Shown here piece after piece: positions 54,201 through 62,642 of a stretch of 64,000 nt of DNA; position 1 is the first letter of the stretch; each line of letters opens with the position of its first letter. The notes under the pieces are model-generated. The model searched no databases. It saw only the letters and a list, made by a program, of their open reading frames with translations, and had not been told where the DNA came from. The position numbers and the translations under genes are program-made. Source of the DNA: Asanoa siamensis (lineage in GTDB: Bacteria > Actinomycetota > Actinomycetes > Mycobacteriales > Micromonosporaceae); the NCBI RefSeq assembly GCF_016862555.1, contig NZ_BONE01000014.1, forward strand, positions 1 to 64,000, written 5' to 3'.

Positions 54201-54348
54201 CGACCTCGTTGGCCACGACGGACCGTTCGGCGGCCACGGTGTAGGCGGGGCCGGCCACCGCCGCGGTCACCGGCAACGCACCGAGCAGCAGCAGGACGGC
54301 GGTGCGCCAGCGGGCCGCGCGGAGCAGGTCGACGATCACGCCGATCAT
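51298..54348 (-). CDS. FtsX-like large permease, ABC-transporter membrane protein type (1)
   Basis: 1,016 residues, start MIGVIVDLLRAARWRTAVLL. One N-terminal helix, a large outer domain, a central cluster of helices (~295-510, with GVLP-like ARGLPVPYRW and LIELSRRAAPRRAVTLAVLG), a second outer domain and three final helices. This is the double-FtsX layout of macrolide-exporter/lipoprotein-release permeases. Its ATG overlaps the stop of the related permease upstream (ATGA). No ATP-binding subunit is encoded nearby. Substrate unknown. Confidence 0.85.
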   Translation of the reverse strand: MIGVIVDLLRAARWRTAVLLLLGALPVTAAVAGPAYTVAAERSVVANEVAAAAPHERVLSFTSNKDPREIGDAFERLGGPAFATPGFDLVFGSAIDVAPKTMDLSWQLSYRDGVCAHVTLDAGRCPTGRAEVMIGKESAAQLEAGVGDAISFRQAEFQTVEGAAQLVRMGQTVSLSIVGVYHPIDPTHPYWGAVSPYPPGLFVDPHVRAASTINRVGVEPIFGSRATGRLLTGLVPETQTYDLIADPAQLTVDWVDHYPEKIERLTAEANERDTTLVAGTDDLVERIEQSRAAVRSLVPWLALTVVPLCWFVIFLAAAAGAEARRTELGQVAVRGLPVPYRWTLAAGPDVVAVLAGAPLGLLAGQFVGAYAVPGGDVDLSLDSGLRRYALVAMAGAVLAVALAYRTVVTGRAIDLLRKVLRQGGAWRSLTVDAMVVALAAFAVLEARNATGPPRGGIAVLAPALVILGGALLASRLLAPAARRAGLRALSAGRLSAALAGIELSRRAAPRRAVTLAVLGASLLCFTVLAVDAGDAARAQRAGVELGAAQLLNVNLISGGNLRTAVREADPEGRWAMAVVAIPSTGSGPPTMAVDSERLVAVAPPDSVPADLVRGLRPPVPPSAPITGRRIQIDATVEMPTFDPVRGAFRPGAEPELRAIVQPPGGSERPVALGDVHLGRHSYANDLPACEAGCRLIAIEVEPVPSTMRVTVHEISQTGPDQVVAGPEVLSDSNRWRGLIQGGVIVTAPKVSTGGGAVTVEMTATDAPQRLVVADVPEVVPVLRTDSATARETDTGWAVVSPGRTEPAPATAIGSRPTLPGVGSSGLLVDLEYLNRAAPMGEGGFPQVWLGPDAPDDAVARLTAAGLTVLDQTVAADHADYADASGAALAARYELVTAAFAVLLVLFGLGLVAAVERTNRAARGRVLRAQGVSARTLRGAARRLRLWPTLVGVIVGPLLAVGTWAVAGPATPVFPDDAWPVPLPTLPDPLTLTIVWGTGAVVLAVLAVTGRGDRSAT

Positions 54349-57300
54349 GTGGGCTCACCCCCGTCGCGCCGGACGCGGCCGGAGGCCAGCGCGACGACCA
54401 GCGCGAACACCAGGGCGGCGGAGACCGCGGCGAGCAGGAGCGGCAGCGGGCGCACCGCGGCCGGTGGAGGCAGCACGTCCCAGCGGTCCGGGAACGCGGA
54501 CAGCGGCGCCGCGAGGACGGTACGCGCGGGCACCGCGGTGACGACGCCGGCCACCAGCGCGACGGCGGACACGATCAGGTAGCCACCGAACATCGCGCGC
54601 CGGGCGGTGCGGGCGCTGAGCCCCTGCTGGCGCAGCGCCGCGAGCTCGGCGCCGCGGGGCCGCCGCTCCACCGCGACGATCACCCCGAGCGCGCCAGCGG
54701 CGAGCAGCACCATCAGCGCGGCGGCGATGAGCTGGAACCGGGTCGTGGACGGCGGCGCCTGGCGGGAGTAACGGTCGGCCAGCGCCGCGATCGTGCCGCC
54801 GCCGTAGACCGCCACGTCGTGCGCCGCGAGCCGGTCGGCCAGGTCGGCCGGCGCCGCGCTGGTGGCCCACACCTGCAGCGACTCGCCGCCGCCGAGGTCG
54901 CTGCTCATCAGGTCGGCGGTCTCGAGGTCGACCAGCACCGCGTCGCGCCCGACCCGGGGGACCGCCACGGCCGAGCCGGTGATGGTGATCGGGACGGCGC
55001 TGCCCGGGAACGCCACCACGTGCGGGTCGGAGGCGTCGAACTCGGCACGCCGCACGCCGGCCGCGATGGCCGGGAGCCGCTCGGGGTTGTCGTCGACGTA
55101 GACGAACGGGTCGTTCGGGGACGGTGGCGGGGGGCCGGGCGTGACGACCAGACCCGTCGCGGTGCTGGCGACGGCCGCCGGTGCCGGGCCGCCCCCGACG
55201 GCGGTGCGCCAGCGGGACCGTTCGGCGAACGCCGGCGTGTCGATGCCGCCCTCCGCGCCACGCAGCGCCGAGAGCAGCACGGCGTCGGGCGCCGGGTATT
55301 CGGGCGACTCGATCGGGAGCCCGGGAAGCGCCGGCGCGGGCGGCGCCGTCGCCTCGGGGACCACGCCCGACCCGACGATCTCGAAGGAGACCAGCCGGCA
55401 CCCGGCCGCACAGCCCGGCGCGGCGGCGCGGTAGTCGCCGGCACCACCCTTGACCCAGCCGAAGTCGGCATGGACCGCCGCGCCGCCGGTCGTCTGGAGG
55501 GCCGCCTTGACCTGGGCGCTGCCGCGCAGCGCGGTCGCCGTCAGGGTCAGCTCCGCCCCCGTCACGGTCAGCGGGGCCGGTGGCTCCGGCCGCAGCCGGG
55601 CCGCGACCGCCGCGGCGTCGGCCCCGCCGTAGTCGCCGCGCCAGCGCGGCACGGTCGCGAGCCGGGTGGTGTCGACGGCCAGCACGCCGAGGTTGGCCGA
55701 CGCCACGACGGCCATCGCGAACTCGCCCCGCGGGTCGATCTCCCGGGTCGCCGCGAGCAGCACCGTGCGGCTCGGTGCCGTGACCAGCAGGACCTGGTCG
55801 GCGCCGATCTCGGTGGCGGCCCGCTCGGCGCCGGAGCGGGTCGTGGTGTCGGAGGTGGTCACCGCGACGCAGAACAGCGTGACGGCCGCCGTGAGCAGTG
55901 CGGTCAGCCGGGGGACGGCCGGCCGGCGCGCCAGTTCGGTCGCGGTGAACGCGACACCGAGGCGGCCGGCCCGCAGTGCCCGCCGCGCGACGCCGGCCGC
56001 GATCGGCACGACGACGCGGGCCAGGACCACGCCCAGGGCGAACGCGAGCAGGGCCGGGGCGAGCAGGGCCAGCCACGTGCTCTGCTGGCCGGCGCCCTCG
56101 ACCGGGTCGCGGCTCGCGTAGGACCAGGCCTCGTAGGCGCCGGCCAGCGCGAGGATGACCAGCACGCCGTCGACCGCGCCGTAGCGCCAGCCGGTGCGGC
56201 GCGGCGGCACCGCCCGCATCAGCAGCGCGACCGGCGCCGAGAGCGCCCGGCGCTCCGCGATCGCGGCGGCCAGGATCGCGCCGAGCACGGTCACCGCAGC
56301 GGCGGCCACCGAGAGCAGGTCGGTGGTCGTGGGGGAGAACTCCGCGATGCCGACACCGGCGCGCAACGGCACCATGACCGCGAGCCCGACCAGGCCGCCG
56401 AGCAGCATCGGCACCGCGCTCTGGCCCAGCGTCAGCGCGAGCATCCGGGATCCGCCGGCGCCGCGGAGCTTGAGCAGGCCGATGTCGCGGTGCCGCTCCA
56501 GCGCCCCGTGCCGCACCGCGAGGAACAGCGCGATCCAGCAGAACGCGAGCAGCTCGATCATGCTGATCGGCACCGCGTACACGATGTCCAGTTGGCTGTT
56601 GTAGATGGTCACCGCGAGCACCCGCAGCGGCGTCTGCGGCTCGTAACCGCGCTCGCCGAGTGTCGGGGTCGCCTCGACGATGCGGTCGCGCACGGACAGC
56701 GGCGGGTGGTGCTGGAACACGTCGCCGCTCGCCACGGCGTCGACGACCAGCGTGGTGGTCTGCGGCCGCGCGGCGACGATCGTCTCCGGCACCGTGAACA
56801 GCGGCGGGTTCTGCTGGCCGGAGTCGAGCAGGCGGGCGGCCGCCCAGTAGTCGGAGTAGGGGTCGCGGATCCGGTAGACGGCCGTGACGGTGAACGGCTT
56901 CTCCTCGTAGCCCGGCGCGTAGGCCAGCGCGTCGCCGACCTCGACCCCGAAGTTGCGGGCCGTCGGCTCGCTCACCGCGACCTCGCCGGGGCGGCTCGGG
57001 CAGGCGCCGTCGAGGTCGACCTCGGCGCAGAAGCCGGTGCGGTTGACGAGGAGGACGTTGTTGCTGTTGGAGCCGACGACCACCGAGCCGTTGACCACCC
57101 AGCTGCCGTGCACCCGCAGGTCAGGCAGGCCGATCTCGGTGCCGACCTCCTGCTCGGCCTGGCTGACCGCGTCGGGGCGCAGGTCGGCCTGGTCGATGGG
57201 CCGGCGCATGAACACGGCCCGGTCGAGCACCGGCGCGGCCTCGGCCGTGGCGTGGGCCAGGTCGCGGGTGGCCGTGGCGATGTATTGCGGTGCCGCGGCG

Positions 57301-57389
57301 GCCGCGCCGGCGGAGAGCACGGTGAGCAGGAACAGCGTGATGGACGGAGCGCGCCGGCTGGCCAGCGCGCGCAGGATGAGCCCGAACAT
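54345..57389 (-). CDS. FtsX-like large permease, ABC-transporter membrane protein type (2)
   Basis: 1,014 residues from the ATG at 57389 (MFGLILRALASRRAPSITLF), which has a GGGAGCGGGGG purine stretch before it; a longer reading with 87 Arg-rich residues is unlikely to be real. Overall layout is the same as the downstream permease, with FtsX core segments LLKLRGAGGSRMLALTLGQSAVPMLLGG and AALRQQGLSARTARRAMFGGYLIVSAVALV. The two are paralogues of near-equal length translated as one unit, so they probably form a heterodimeric membrane complex. Confidence 0.85.
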   Translation of the reverse strand: MFGLILRALASRRAPSITLFLLTVLSAGAAAAAPQYIATATRDLAHATAEAAPVLDRAVFMRRPIDQADLRPDAVSQAEQEVGTEIGLPDLRVHGSWVVNGSVVVGSNSNNVLLVNRTGFCAEVDLDGACPSRPGEVAVSEPTARNFGVEVGDALAYAPGYEEKPFTVTAVYRIRDPYSDYWAAARLLDSGQQNPPLFTVPETIVAARPQTTTLVVDAVASGDVFQHHPPLSVRDRIVEATPTLGERGYEPQTPLRVLAVTIYNSQLDIVYAVPISMIELLAFCWIALFLAVRHGALERHRDIGLLKLRGAGGSRMLALTLGQSAVPMLLGGLVGLAVMVPLRAGVGIAEFSPTTTDLLSVAAAAVTVLGAILAAAIAERRALSAPVALLMRAVPPRRTGWRYGAVDGVLVILALAGAYEAWSYASRDPVEGAGQQSTWLALLAPALLAFALGVVLARVVVPIAAGVARRALRAGRLGVAFTATELARRPAVPRLTALLTAAVTLFCVAVTTSDTTTRSGAERAATEIGADQVLLVTAPSRTVLLAATREIDPRGEFAMAVVASANLGVLAVDTTRLATVPRWRGDYGGADAAAVAARLRPEPPAPLTVTGAELTLTATALRGSAQVKAALQTTGGAAVHADFGWVKGGAGDYRAAAPGCAAGCRLVSFEIVGSGVVPEATAPPAPALPGLPIESPEYPAPDAVLLSALRGAEGGIDTPAFAERSRWRTAVGGGPAPAAVASTATGLVVTPGPPPPSPNDPFVYVDDNPERLPAIAAGVRRAEFDASDPHVVAFPGSAVPITITGSAVAVPRVGRDAVLVDLETADLMSSDLGGGESLQVWATSAAPADLADRLAAHDVAVYGGGTIAALADRYSRQAPPSTTRFQLIAAALMVLLAAGALGVIVAVERRPRGAELAALRQQGLSARTARRAMFGGYLIVSAVALVAGVVTAVPARTVLAAPLSAFPDRWDVLPPPAAVRPLPLLLAAVSAALVFALVVALASGRVRRDGGEPT

Positions 57390-57540
57390 CCCCCGCTCCC
57401 GTCGTCGGGCCCGGCGGCGGCGCCGGGCTCGTCTCTGGTGGACGCGTCCACCGTGCGGAGAGGTTGTCACGATCGATCGCTCTGCGCTGCCCCGGAACCC
57501 CGAGACTGTGAAACTTGCGCGCACCCAGCAGGATGGCTGC

Positions 57541-57807
57541 ATGGAACTCGTTCGTAAGATCCCCGCCATCCGGTGGTTCGCCCGGATCGGTGCCGTGCTG
57601 ACGACCGCGTCGCTCGCCGTCCTCGTGCCGGCCATGGCCTGGGCCAGCACCTCCGGCGCCTACGACGTGGCGGTCGAGGCGGCCCGCAGCCGCCGTCGTG
57701 GCGGCTTCGGCTTCTTCGGCGTCGCCGGCCTGCTCTGCTGCCTGGTCGTGGTCGCGGTGGTGGTCGTCGCGGTCCTTCTCGTCAACAAGAACCGCAAGCG
57801 CCGCTAG
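57541..57807 (+). CDS. Small membrane protein with two hydrophobic segments
   Basis: 88 residues: MELVRKIPAIRWFARIG precedes a first hydrophobic segment (~17-35, possibly a signal peptide ending AWASTSG), then a basic loop (ARSRRRGGFG) and a second helix (LLCCLVVVAVVVVAVLL) with a CC pair and a basic end. It is divergent from the FtsX-like permeases. The stop overlaps the stop of the convergent solute-binding-protein gene (CTAG). Function unknown. Confidence 0.65.
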   Translation: MELVRKIPAIRWFARIGAVLTTASLAVLVPAMAWASTSGAYDVAVEAARSRRRGGFGFFGVAGLLCCLVVVAVVVVAVLLVNKNRKRR

Positions 57808-59069
57808 CTCGCCAGGGCGGTCGCGGCGGCGCGGGAGAACTCGACGGCGGCGTCCGCCGGGCCGTACTTGTCGGTGGCCACCGTGTCGGCCGCCGCGGCC
57901 AGCAACTCCCGCAGCTTGGTGTGCGCGGCCGGGGGCGGCGCCGGCGCGGGGCCGATCCGGTCGCGCATCGCGTTCTCGAACTCGTGCGCGGTGCGGGCCG
58001 GCCCCTGGGCCAGGTCGGCGGCGTTGGCCTCGCGCACCTCGAGGTTGGGCGCGAAGCCGCGGTCGTCGCCGAGGGCGCGCCCAGCCTGCGGGTCGTTGGT
58101 CAGGAAGTCGATCACGTCGGCGAGCACCTCCGGCGACCGGGTGCCCCGGTAGCCGGCCCAGTAGTAGCTGGCCCGCGTCCACTGCCCGCGGGCGTCGCCG
58201 GGGCAGCCGACCAGGGCGAGGTCGTCGTCGGTGCGCCCCTGCCAGGCCGCGAAGTCGGTCGACCAGCCGAACGCGGCCGCGGCGGTGCCCTTCGTCAGCG
58301 CCTGCTCACCCGTCGGCTCCCCGGCCTTCGCGATCGCCCCGTCCTCGCGCGCGTCGCGCCACATCGTGAACCAGCGCGTCACGTCGGGCGCGTTGAAGCC
58401 GGGCCCGCCCTTCTTCTCGTACAGCTCCCGCCCCTGGGCCCGCAGCCACATCCAGAACGCGTCCAGGTCGCCGGATCCGTCGGCCAGGCCCGCGACGTCC
58501 TCGCCGCTCTCCGCGTGCACGTCCCGCGCCCAGGCGAACAGCTGCGGGTAGGTCATCCCGCTCTTGGGCTCGGCGACCCCGAGGTCCTTGACCAGCGTGC
58601 GGTTGTAGACGACGGCCGGCGTCCCGGCGCCGGCGGCGACCGCGAACGTCTTGCCGCCGACCTTGCCGTAGTCCGCGAGCCCCACCGGGAATCGGGTCAC
58701 GTCGATCTGACCGCCCGCGACCGGCGCGCTCAGGTCGAGCAGCAGCCCACGGCCGGCGTAGTCGACCAGCCACGCGTCGTCGATCTGGAAGAGGTCGGGC
58801 GCGTTGCCGCCGACCGCCTGAGTGGCGAGCCGGTCGTAGTAACCGGCCGCGCCCTGCCAGGTGACCTTGAAGTTGGTGCCGGGATGGCGCGTCGAATAGA
58901 GCTTGAGCGCGGCCTCGGTGTGCTCCGCCCGGGCCTGGTCGCCGTACCAGAACACGGACAGCGTCACCGGCCCGGTGGATCCTTCGGACCGGCCCGCCGA
59001 GCAGCCGCCCGCCAGCAGGGTGACGACGGCGAGCAGGGCGACGACCGGCCGGCGTGGGAAGCCGCGCAC
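57804..59069 (-). CDS. Family-1 extracellular solute-binding lipoprotein (sugar ABC type)
   Basis: 421 residues with a lipobox (TLLAGGCSAG, Cys ~23). The mature part resembles maltose/carbohydrate-binding proteins: PVTLSVFWYGDQARAEHTEAALKLYSTRHPGTNF, APDLFQIDDAWLVDYA and GYRGTRSPEVLADVIDFL are typical family-1 blocks. The associated permeases and ATPase are not in this window, so it is an orphan component or uses distant partners. It overlaps the small membrane-protein gene tail-to-tail by four bases. Confidence 0.88.
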   Translation of the reverse strand: MRGFPRRPVVALLAVVTLLAGGCSAGRSEGSTGPVTLSVFWYGDQARAEHTEAALKLYSTRHPGTNFKVTWQGAAGYYDRLATQAVGGNAPDLFQIDDAWLVDYAGRGLLLDLSAPVAGGQIDVTRFPVGLADYGKVGGKTFAVAAGAGTPAVVYNRTLVKDLGVAEPKSGMTYPQLFAWARDVHAESGEDVAGLADGSGDLDAFWMWLRAQGRELYEKKGGPGFNAPDVTRWFTMWRDAREDGAIAKAGEPTGEQALTKGTAAAAFGWSTDFAAWQGRTDDDLALVGCPGDARGQWTRASYYWAGYRGTRSPEVLADVIDFLTNDPQAGRALGDDRGFAPNLEVREANAADLAQGPARTAHEFENAMRDRIGPAPAPPPAAHTKLRELLAAAADTVATDKYGPADAAVEFSRAAATALAS

Positions 59070-59157
59070 GCCTGGACTCCTCGCTGCTGGGTTACTGGAT
59101 CGTCAACTACACCGCCCGTACCGACGGGGTGTCAACTGCTCGTGATCTACTGAATCG

Positions 59158-59988
59158 GTGGAGCTGCTGCACCAGGGGAAAGTCCGCGACGTCTACGCCG
59201 ACGGCGACGAGCTGGTGCTGGTCGCCTCCGACCGGCTGTCCATCTACGACGTCATCCTGCCGACGCCGATTCCCGACAAGGGCGCCATCCTGACCCGGCT
59301 CTCGCTGTGGTGGTTCGCGCAGCTCGCCGGCATCGTGCCCAACCACGTGATCTCGGCGACCGACGTGCCGGCCGAGTTCGCCGGGCGGGCGATCCGGGTC
59401 CGGCGGCTCGACATGCTGCCGGTCGAGTGCGTCGCGCGCGGCTACCTGACCGGCGGCGGCAAGCGGGAGTACGACGAGACCGGCACCGTCTCCGGCATCC
59501 CGCTCGCGCCCGGCCTGGTCGAGGCGCAGCGGCTGCCCGAGCCCATCTTCACCCCGTCGTCCAAGGCGCCGAAGGGCGAGCACGACGAGCCGATCTCGTT
59601 CGACCAGGTGATCGCCGAGGTCGGTCGGGAGACCGCGGAGGCGATCCGGGACATCACGATGGCCGTCTACCGGCGTGGCGCGGAGCTGGCCGCCGAGCGG
59701 GGCGTGCTGATCGCCGACACGAAGATCGAGCTGGGCCGGGCGACGGACGGCACGCTGGTGCTGGGCGACGAGGTGCTCACCCCGGACTCGTCACGGTTCT
59801 GGCCGGCCGACGACTACGAGCCGGGGCGCACGCAGTTCTCCTTCGACAAGCAGTTCGTCCGCGACTGGGCGACGGACGCGGGCTGGGACAAGAAGTCGCC
59901 GCCGCCACCGGTGCCGGACGACGTCGTCGCCGTGACCCGCGCCCGCTATATCGACATTTATGAGCGTTTGACAGGCGAAGCCTGGTAA
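59158..59988 (+). CDS. purC: Phosphoribosylaminoimidazole-succinocarboxamide synthase
   Basis: 276 residues; purine-pathway step joining CAIR and aspartate with [31 protein letters not shown] is the N-terminal signature, [20 protein letters not shown] and [28 protein letters not shown] are later ones, and FDKQFVRDW ends the conserved core. The GTG at 59158 is the start. A usual-length, single-domain enzyme. Convergent with glpK with five bases between stops. Confidence 0.97.
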   Translation: MELLHQGKVRDVYADGDELVLVASDRLSIYDVILPTPIPDKGAILTRLSLWWFAQLAGIVPNHVISATDVPAEFAGRAIRVRRLDMLPVECVARGYLTGGGKREYDETGTVSGIPLAPGLVEAQRLPEPIFTPSSKAPKGEHDEPISFDQVIAEVGRETAEAIRDITMAVYRRGAELAAERGVLIADTKIELGRATDGTLVLGDEVLTPDSSRFWPADDYEPGRTQFSFDKQFVRDWATDAGWDKKSPPPPVPDDVVAVTRARYIDIYERLTGEAW

Positions 59989-59993
59989 AAGGC

Positions 59994-61460
59994 TCAAACC
60001 CAGTCGAGCGTACGCGTGACCGCCTTGCGCCATTGGCTCCACTCGCGTTCGCGGCGAGCCTTGTCGACGAGCGGCTGCCATTCCGCGTCGGGCCGCCAAT
60101 GCGCGCGCAGCGCGTCGAGGTCCGGCCAGAATCCCACCGCGAGCCCGGCCGCGTAGGCCGCGCCGAGACAGGTGGTCTCGGTGACCCGGGGCCGGACGAC
60201 CGGCAGGTCGAGCACGTCGGACAGCGTCTGCATGAGCAGGTTGTTGACGGTCATCCCGCCGTCGACCCGCAGCCGGCGCAAGGCCACGTCGGTGTCGGCG
60301 TCCATCGCCTCGACCACCTCGCGGGTCTGCCAGGCGCTCGCCTCCAGCGCCGCGCGGGCCAGGTGGGCCCGGGTGATGTAGCCGGTCAGCCCGGCGATCA
60401 CGCCCCGCGCGTCGCCGCGCCAGTGCGGCGCGAACAGTCCGGAGAACGCGGGCACGATGTAGCAGCCGCCGTTGTCGTCGACGGACGCGGCCAGCGCCTC
60501 GATCTCGTCGGCGCTGCCGATCAGGCCGAGGTTGTCACGCAGCCACTGGACCAGCGCGCCGGTCACGGCGATGGCACCTTCCAGGGCGTACGCGGGACGC
60601 TCGGAACCGACCTGGTAACCGACCGTGGTGAGCAGCCCGTGCCGGGACACCACCGGGGTCGCACCGGTGTTGACCAGCAGGAAGCTGCCCGTACCGTAGG
60701 TGCACTTGCCCTCGCCCGGCTGGAAGCACGCCTGGCCGAACAGCGCCGCCTGCTGGTCGCCGAGGGCGCCGGCCACGGGGACGCCGTCCATCCGGCCGCC
60801 GCGGGCCGGGCCGTACACCTCGGACGACGGTCTGATCTCGGGCAGCATCGCCGCCGGGATGCGCAGCGCGTCGAGCAGGTCCGGGCTCCAGTCGAGCGTA
60901 CGCAGGTCCATCAGCAGCGTCCGGCTGGCGTTGGTCACGTCGGTGACGTGCCGGCCGGTCAGGTTCCAGATCAACCAGCTGTCGACGGTGCCGAACAGCA
61001 CCTCGCCACGCTCGGCCCGCCCGCGCAGGCCGTCGACGTTGTCCAGCAGCCAGCGCAGCTTGGGCCCGGCGAAGTAGGTGGCCAACGGCAGGCCGGTGAT
61101 GCGGCGGATGTCGGCCTCGCGGTCGGCGAGCGTACGCAGGACGGGTTCGGTCCGGGTGTCCTGCCACACGATCGCGTGATGCACCGGCTCGCCGGTGGCC
61201 CGGTCCCAGACGACGGTGGTCTCGCGCTGGTTGGTGATCCCGAGCGCGGCGATGTCGTAGCCGGCGGTCGCCTCCTCGACCACGGCCCGCACGTTGGCCC
61301 AGATCTCGGCGGCGTCGTGCTCGACCCAGCCCGGCTTGGGATAGCGCTGGCGGTGCTCGCGCCGGGCGACGGCGGCGATCCCACCGTCACCGTCGAAGAC
61401 GATGCACCGGGAGGAGGTGGTGCCTTGATCGATCGCGGCGACGTAGGGCATGCGGGCCAT
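59994..61460 (-). CDS. glpK: Glycerol kinase
   Basis: 488 residues; phosphorylates glycerol with ATP. ALDQGTTSS-type start ([17 protein letters not shown]), [32 protein letters not shown] and [19 protein letters not shown] are the FGGY-family signatures. Start either MARMPYV at 61460 or the ATG three codons on. No glpF or glpD neighbours are seen. It is divergent from the PRPP synthetase gene, with a 38-base spacer. Confidence 0.95.
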   Translation of the reverse strand: MARMPYVAAIDQGTTSSRCIVFDGDGGIAAVARREHRQRYPKPGWVEHDAAEIWANVRAVVEEATAGYDIAALGITNQRETTVVWDRATGEPVHHAIVWQDTRTEPVLRTLADREADIRRITGLPLATYFAGPKLRWLLDNVDGLRGRAERGEVLFGTVDSWLIWNLTGRHVTDVTNASRTLLMDLRTLDWSPDLLDALRIPAAMLPEIRPSSEVYGPARGGRMDGVPVAGALGDQQAALFGQACFQPGEGKCTYGTGSFLLVNTGATPVVSRHGLLTTVGYQVGSERPAYALEGAIAVTGALVQWLRDNLGLIGSADEIEALAASVDDNGGCYIVPAFSGLFAPHWRGDARGVIAGLTGYITRAHLARAALEASAWQTREVVEAMDADTDVALRRLRVDGGMTVNNLLMQTLSDVLDLPVVRPRVTETTCLGAAYAAGLAVGFWPDLDALRAHWRPDAEWQPLVDKARREREWSQWRKAVTRTLDWV

Positions 61461-61498
61461 TGTGCCGGGCGGATCGTCGCCCGAATAGGATCGGTTTC

Positions 61499-62434
61499 GT
61501 GCGCGACATCGCGGTATTCAGCGGTAGTGCCCATCCGGAGCTGGCCGCCGACATCTGTGCCCACCTCGGCGTCCCACTGCTCCCGACGCGGGTCTCCCGG
61601 TTCGCCAACGACTGCCTCGAGGTGCAGCTGCAGGCCAACTGCCGGGAACGCGACGTCTTCCTGATCCAGCCGATCGTCGCGCCGACCCAGGAGAACCTGG
61701 TCGAGCTGCTCTTCATGATCGACGCGGCCCGCGGTGCGTCGGCGGGCCGGATCACGGTGGTGCTGCCCCATTTCGCGTACGCCCGCTCGGACAAGAAGGA
61801 CGCGCCCCGCATCTCGATCGGCGCCCGCCTGGTCGCCGACCTCCTGGTGTCGGCGGGCGCCCACCGGGTGCTGGCGATGACGCTGCACTCGCCGCAGGTG
61901 CACGGCTTCTTCAGCGTGCCGGTCGACCACCTGCACGCGCTGCGCGAGCTGGCGGCGCACTTCCGCGGCGAGGACCTGAGCGAGACGGTCGTGGTCTCCC
62001 CGGACCTGGGCAACGCGAAGGAGGCGGCGGCGTTCGCCCGCATGCTGGGCACGCCGGTGGCCGCGGGCGCGAAGCAGCGTTTTCATGACAAGGTCCGCAT
62101 CAGCGCGGTGATCGGCGACGTCGCCGACCGCGACGTGATCGTCCTGGACGACGAGATCGCCAAGGGCAGCACGGTGATCGAGCTGGTCGACCACCTCCAC
62201 CAGCTCAAGGCCCGCTCGATCCGCCTGGTCTGCACACACGGCCTCTTCGCGGACGACGCCCTGGACAGGCTGTCGGCACTGGACGGCGTCACGGAGATCA
62301 TCTGCACGAACACGGTGCCGATCCCGATCGAAAAACGCGTGCCGCAGCTGACGATCCTGTCGGTGGCGCCGGCCCTGGCGGAAGCGATGCGCCGCATCCA
62401 CAACGGCGAGTCGGTCAGCGCGCTGTTCGCCTAG
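61499..62434 (+). CDS. prs: Ribose-phosphate pyrophosphokinase with variant PRPP loop
   Basis: 311 residues from the GTG at 61499. Makes PRPP from ribose 5-phosphate and [37 protein letters not shown] (the ATP site) and [19 protein letters not shown] are recognisable. The PRPP-binding motif reads [17 protein letters not shown] where most enzymes have a TGGT-type loop, so this is probably a paralogue with altered regulation or kinetics. No other purine gene follows. A dispersed repeat begins 20 bases past the stop. Confidence 0.87.
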   Translation: MRDIAVFSGSAHPELAADICAHLGVPLLPTRVSRFANDCLEVQLQANCRERDVFLIQPIVAPTQENLVELLFMIDAARGASAGRITVVLPHFAYARSDKKDAPRISIGARLVADLLVSAGAHRVLAMTLHSPQVHGFFSVPVDHLHALRELAAHFRGEDLSETVVVSPDLGNAKEAAAFARMLGTPVAAGAKQRFHDKVRISAVIGDVADRDVIVLDDEIAKGSTVIELVDHLHQLKARSIRLVCTHGLFADDALDRLSALDGVTEIICTNTVPIPIEKRVPQLTILSVAPALAEAMRRIHNGESVSALFA

Positions 62435-62453
62435 ACACGATCGAGGATCCGTT

Positions 62454-62530
62454 CCCGGGTCCGTCGGGGGCGCGACCGTCGCTCCCGCCGGACACCGCTC
62501 GCTCCGCGTCGCTGCCACGCGCGCGTCGGG
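62454..62530 (+). repeat. Dispersed hairpin repeat, copy C
   Basis: Starts CCCGGGTCCGTCGGGGGCGC and shares GACCGTCGCTCCCGCCGGACACCGCTCGCTCCG with copies A and B. It begins 20 bases after the prs stop in the same direction as that gene, and its far end (GTCACGGACC) matches the linker of array unit D4. Confidence 0.82.
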
Positions 62531-62582
62531 TCACGGACCTTCTCCCATCAGTCGACCGCGGGCCGGGGCCTGCGCATCGGCC

Positions 62583-62622
62583 GCACATGTTTCGGCATGT
62601 ACACACATCGCAGAGCATGTGC
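62583..62622. repeat. Inverted repeat related to the 18.25-kb hairpin
   Basis: GCACATG (62583-62589) and CATGTGC (62616-62622) are exact complements. The whole 36-base core aligns with the element at 18250-18283 (shared CATG...TTTCG...ACACAT...GCATGTG), differing mainly in the inner arms. Confidence 0.65.
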
Positions 62623-62642
62623 CCGCTTCGTAGAGTGGGCGG

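Noticed and set aside
54189-57557. A 1,122-codon open frame opposite the FtsX-like permease gene
   Set aside because: Composition is Arg/Gly/Asp-rich with no recognisable motif, as expected from the antisense of a high-GC gene with GC-rich third positions.
54345-57650. A longer N-terminus for the upstream FtsX-like permease, starting at 57650
   Set aside because: The 87 extra residues are Arg-rich and overlap the small divergent gene; the ATG at 57389 has a purine-rich ribosome site and begins the hydrophobic N-terminus.
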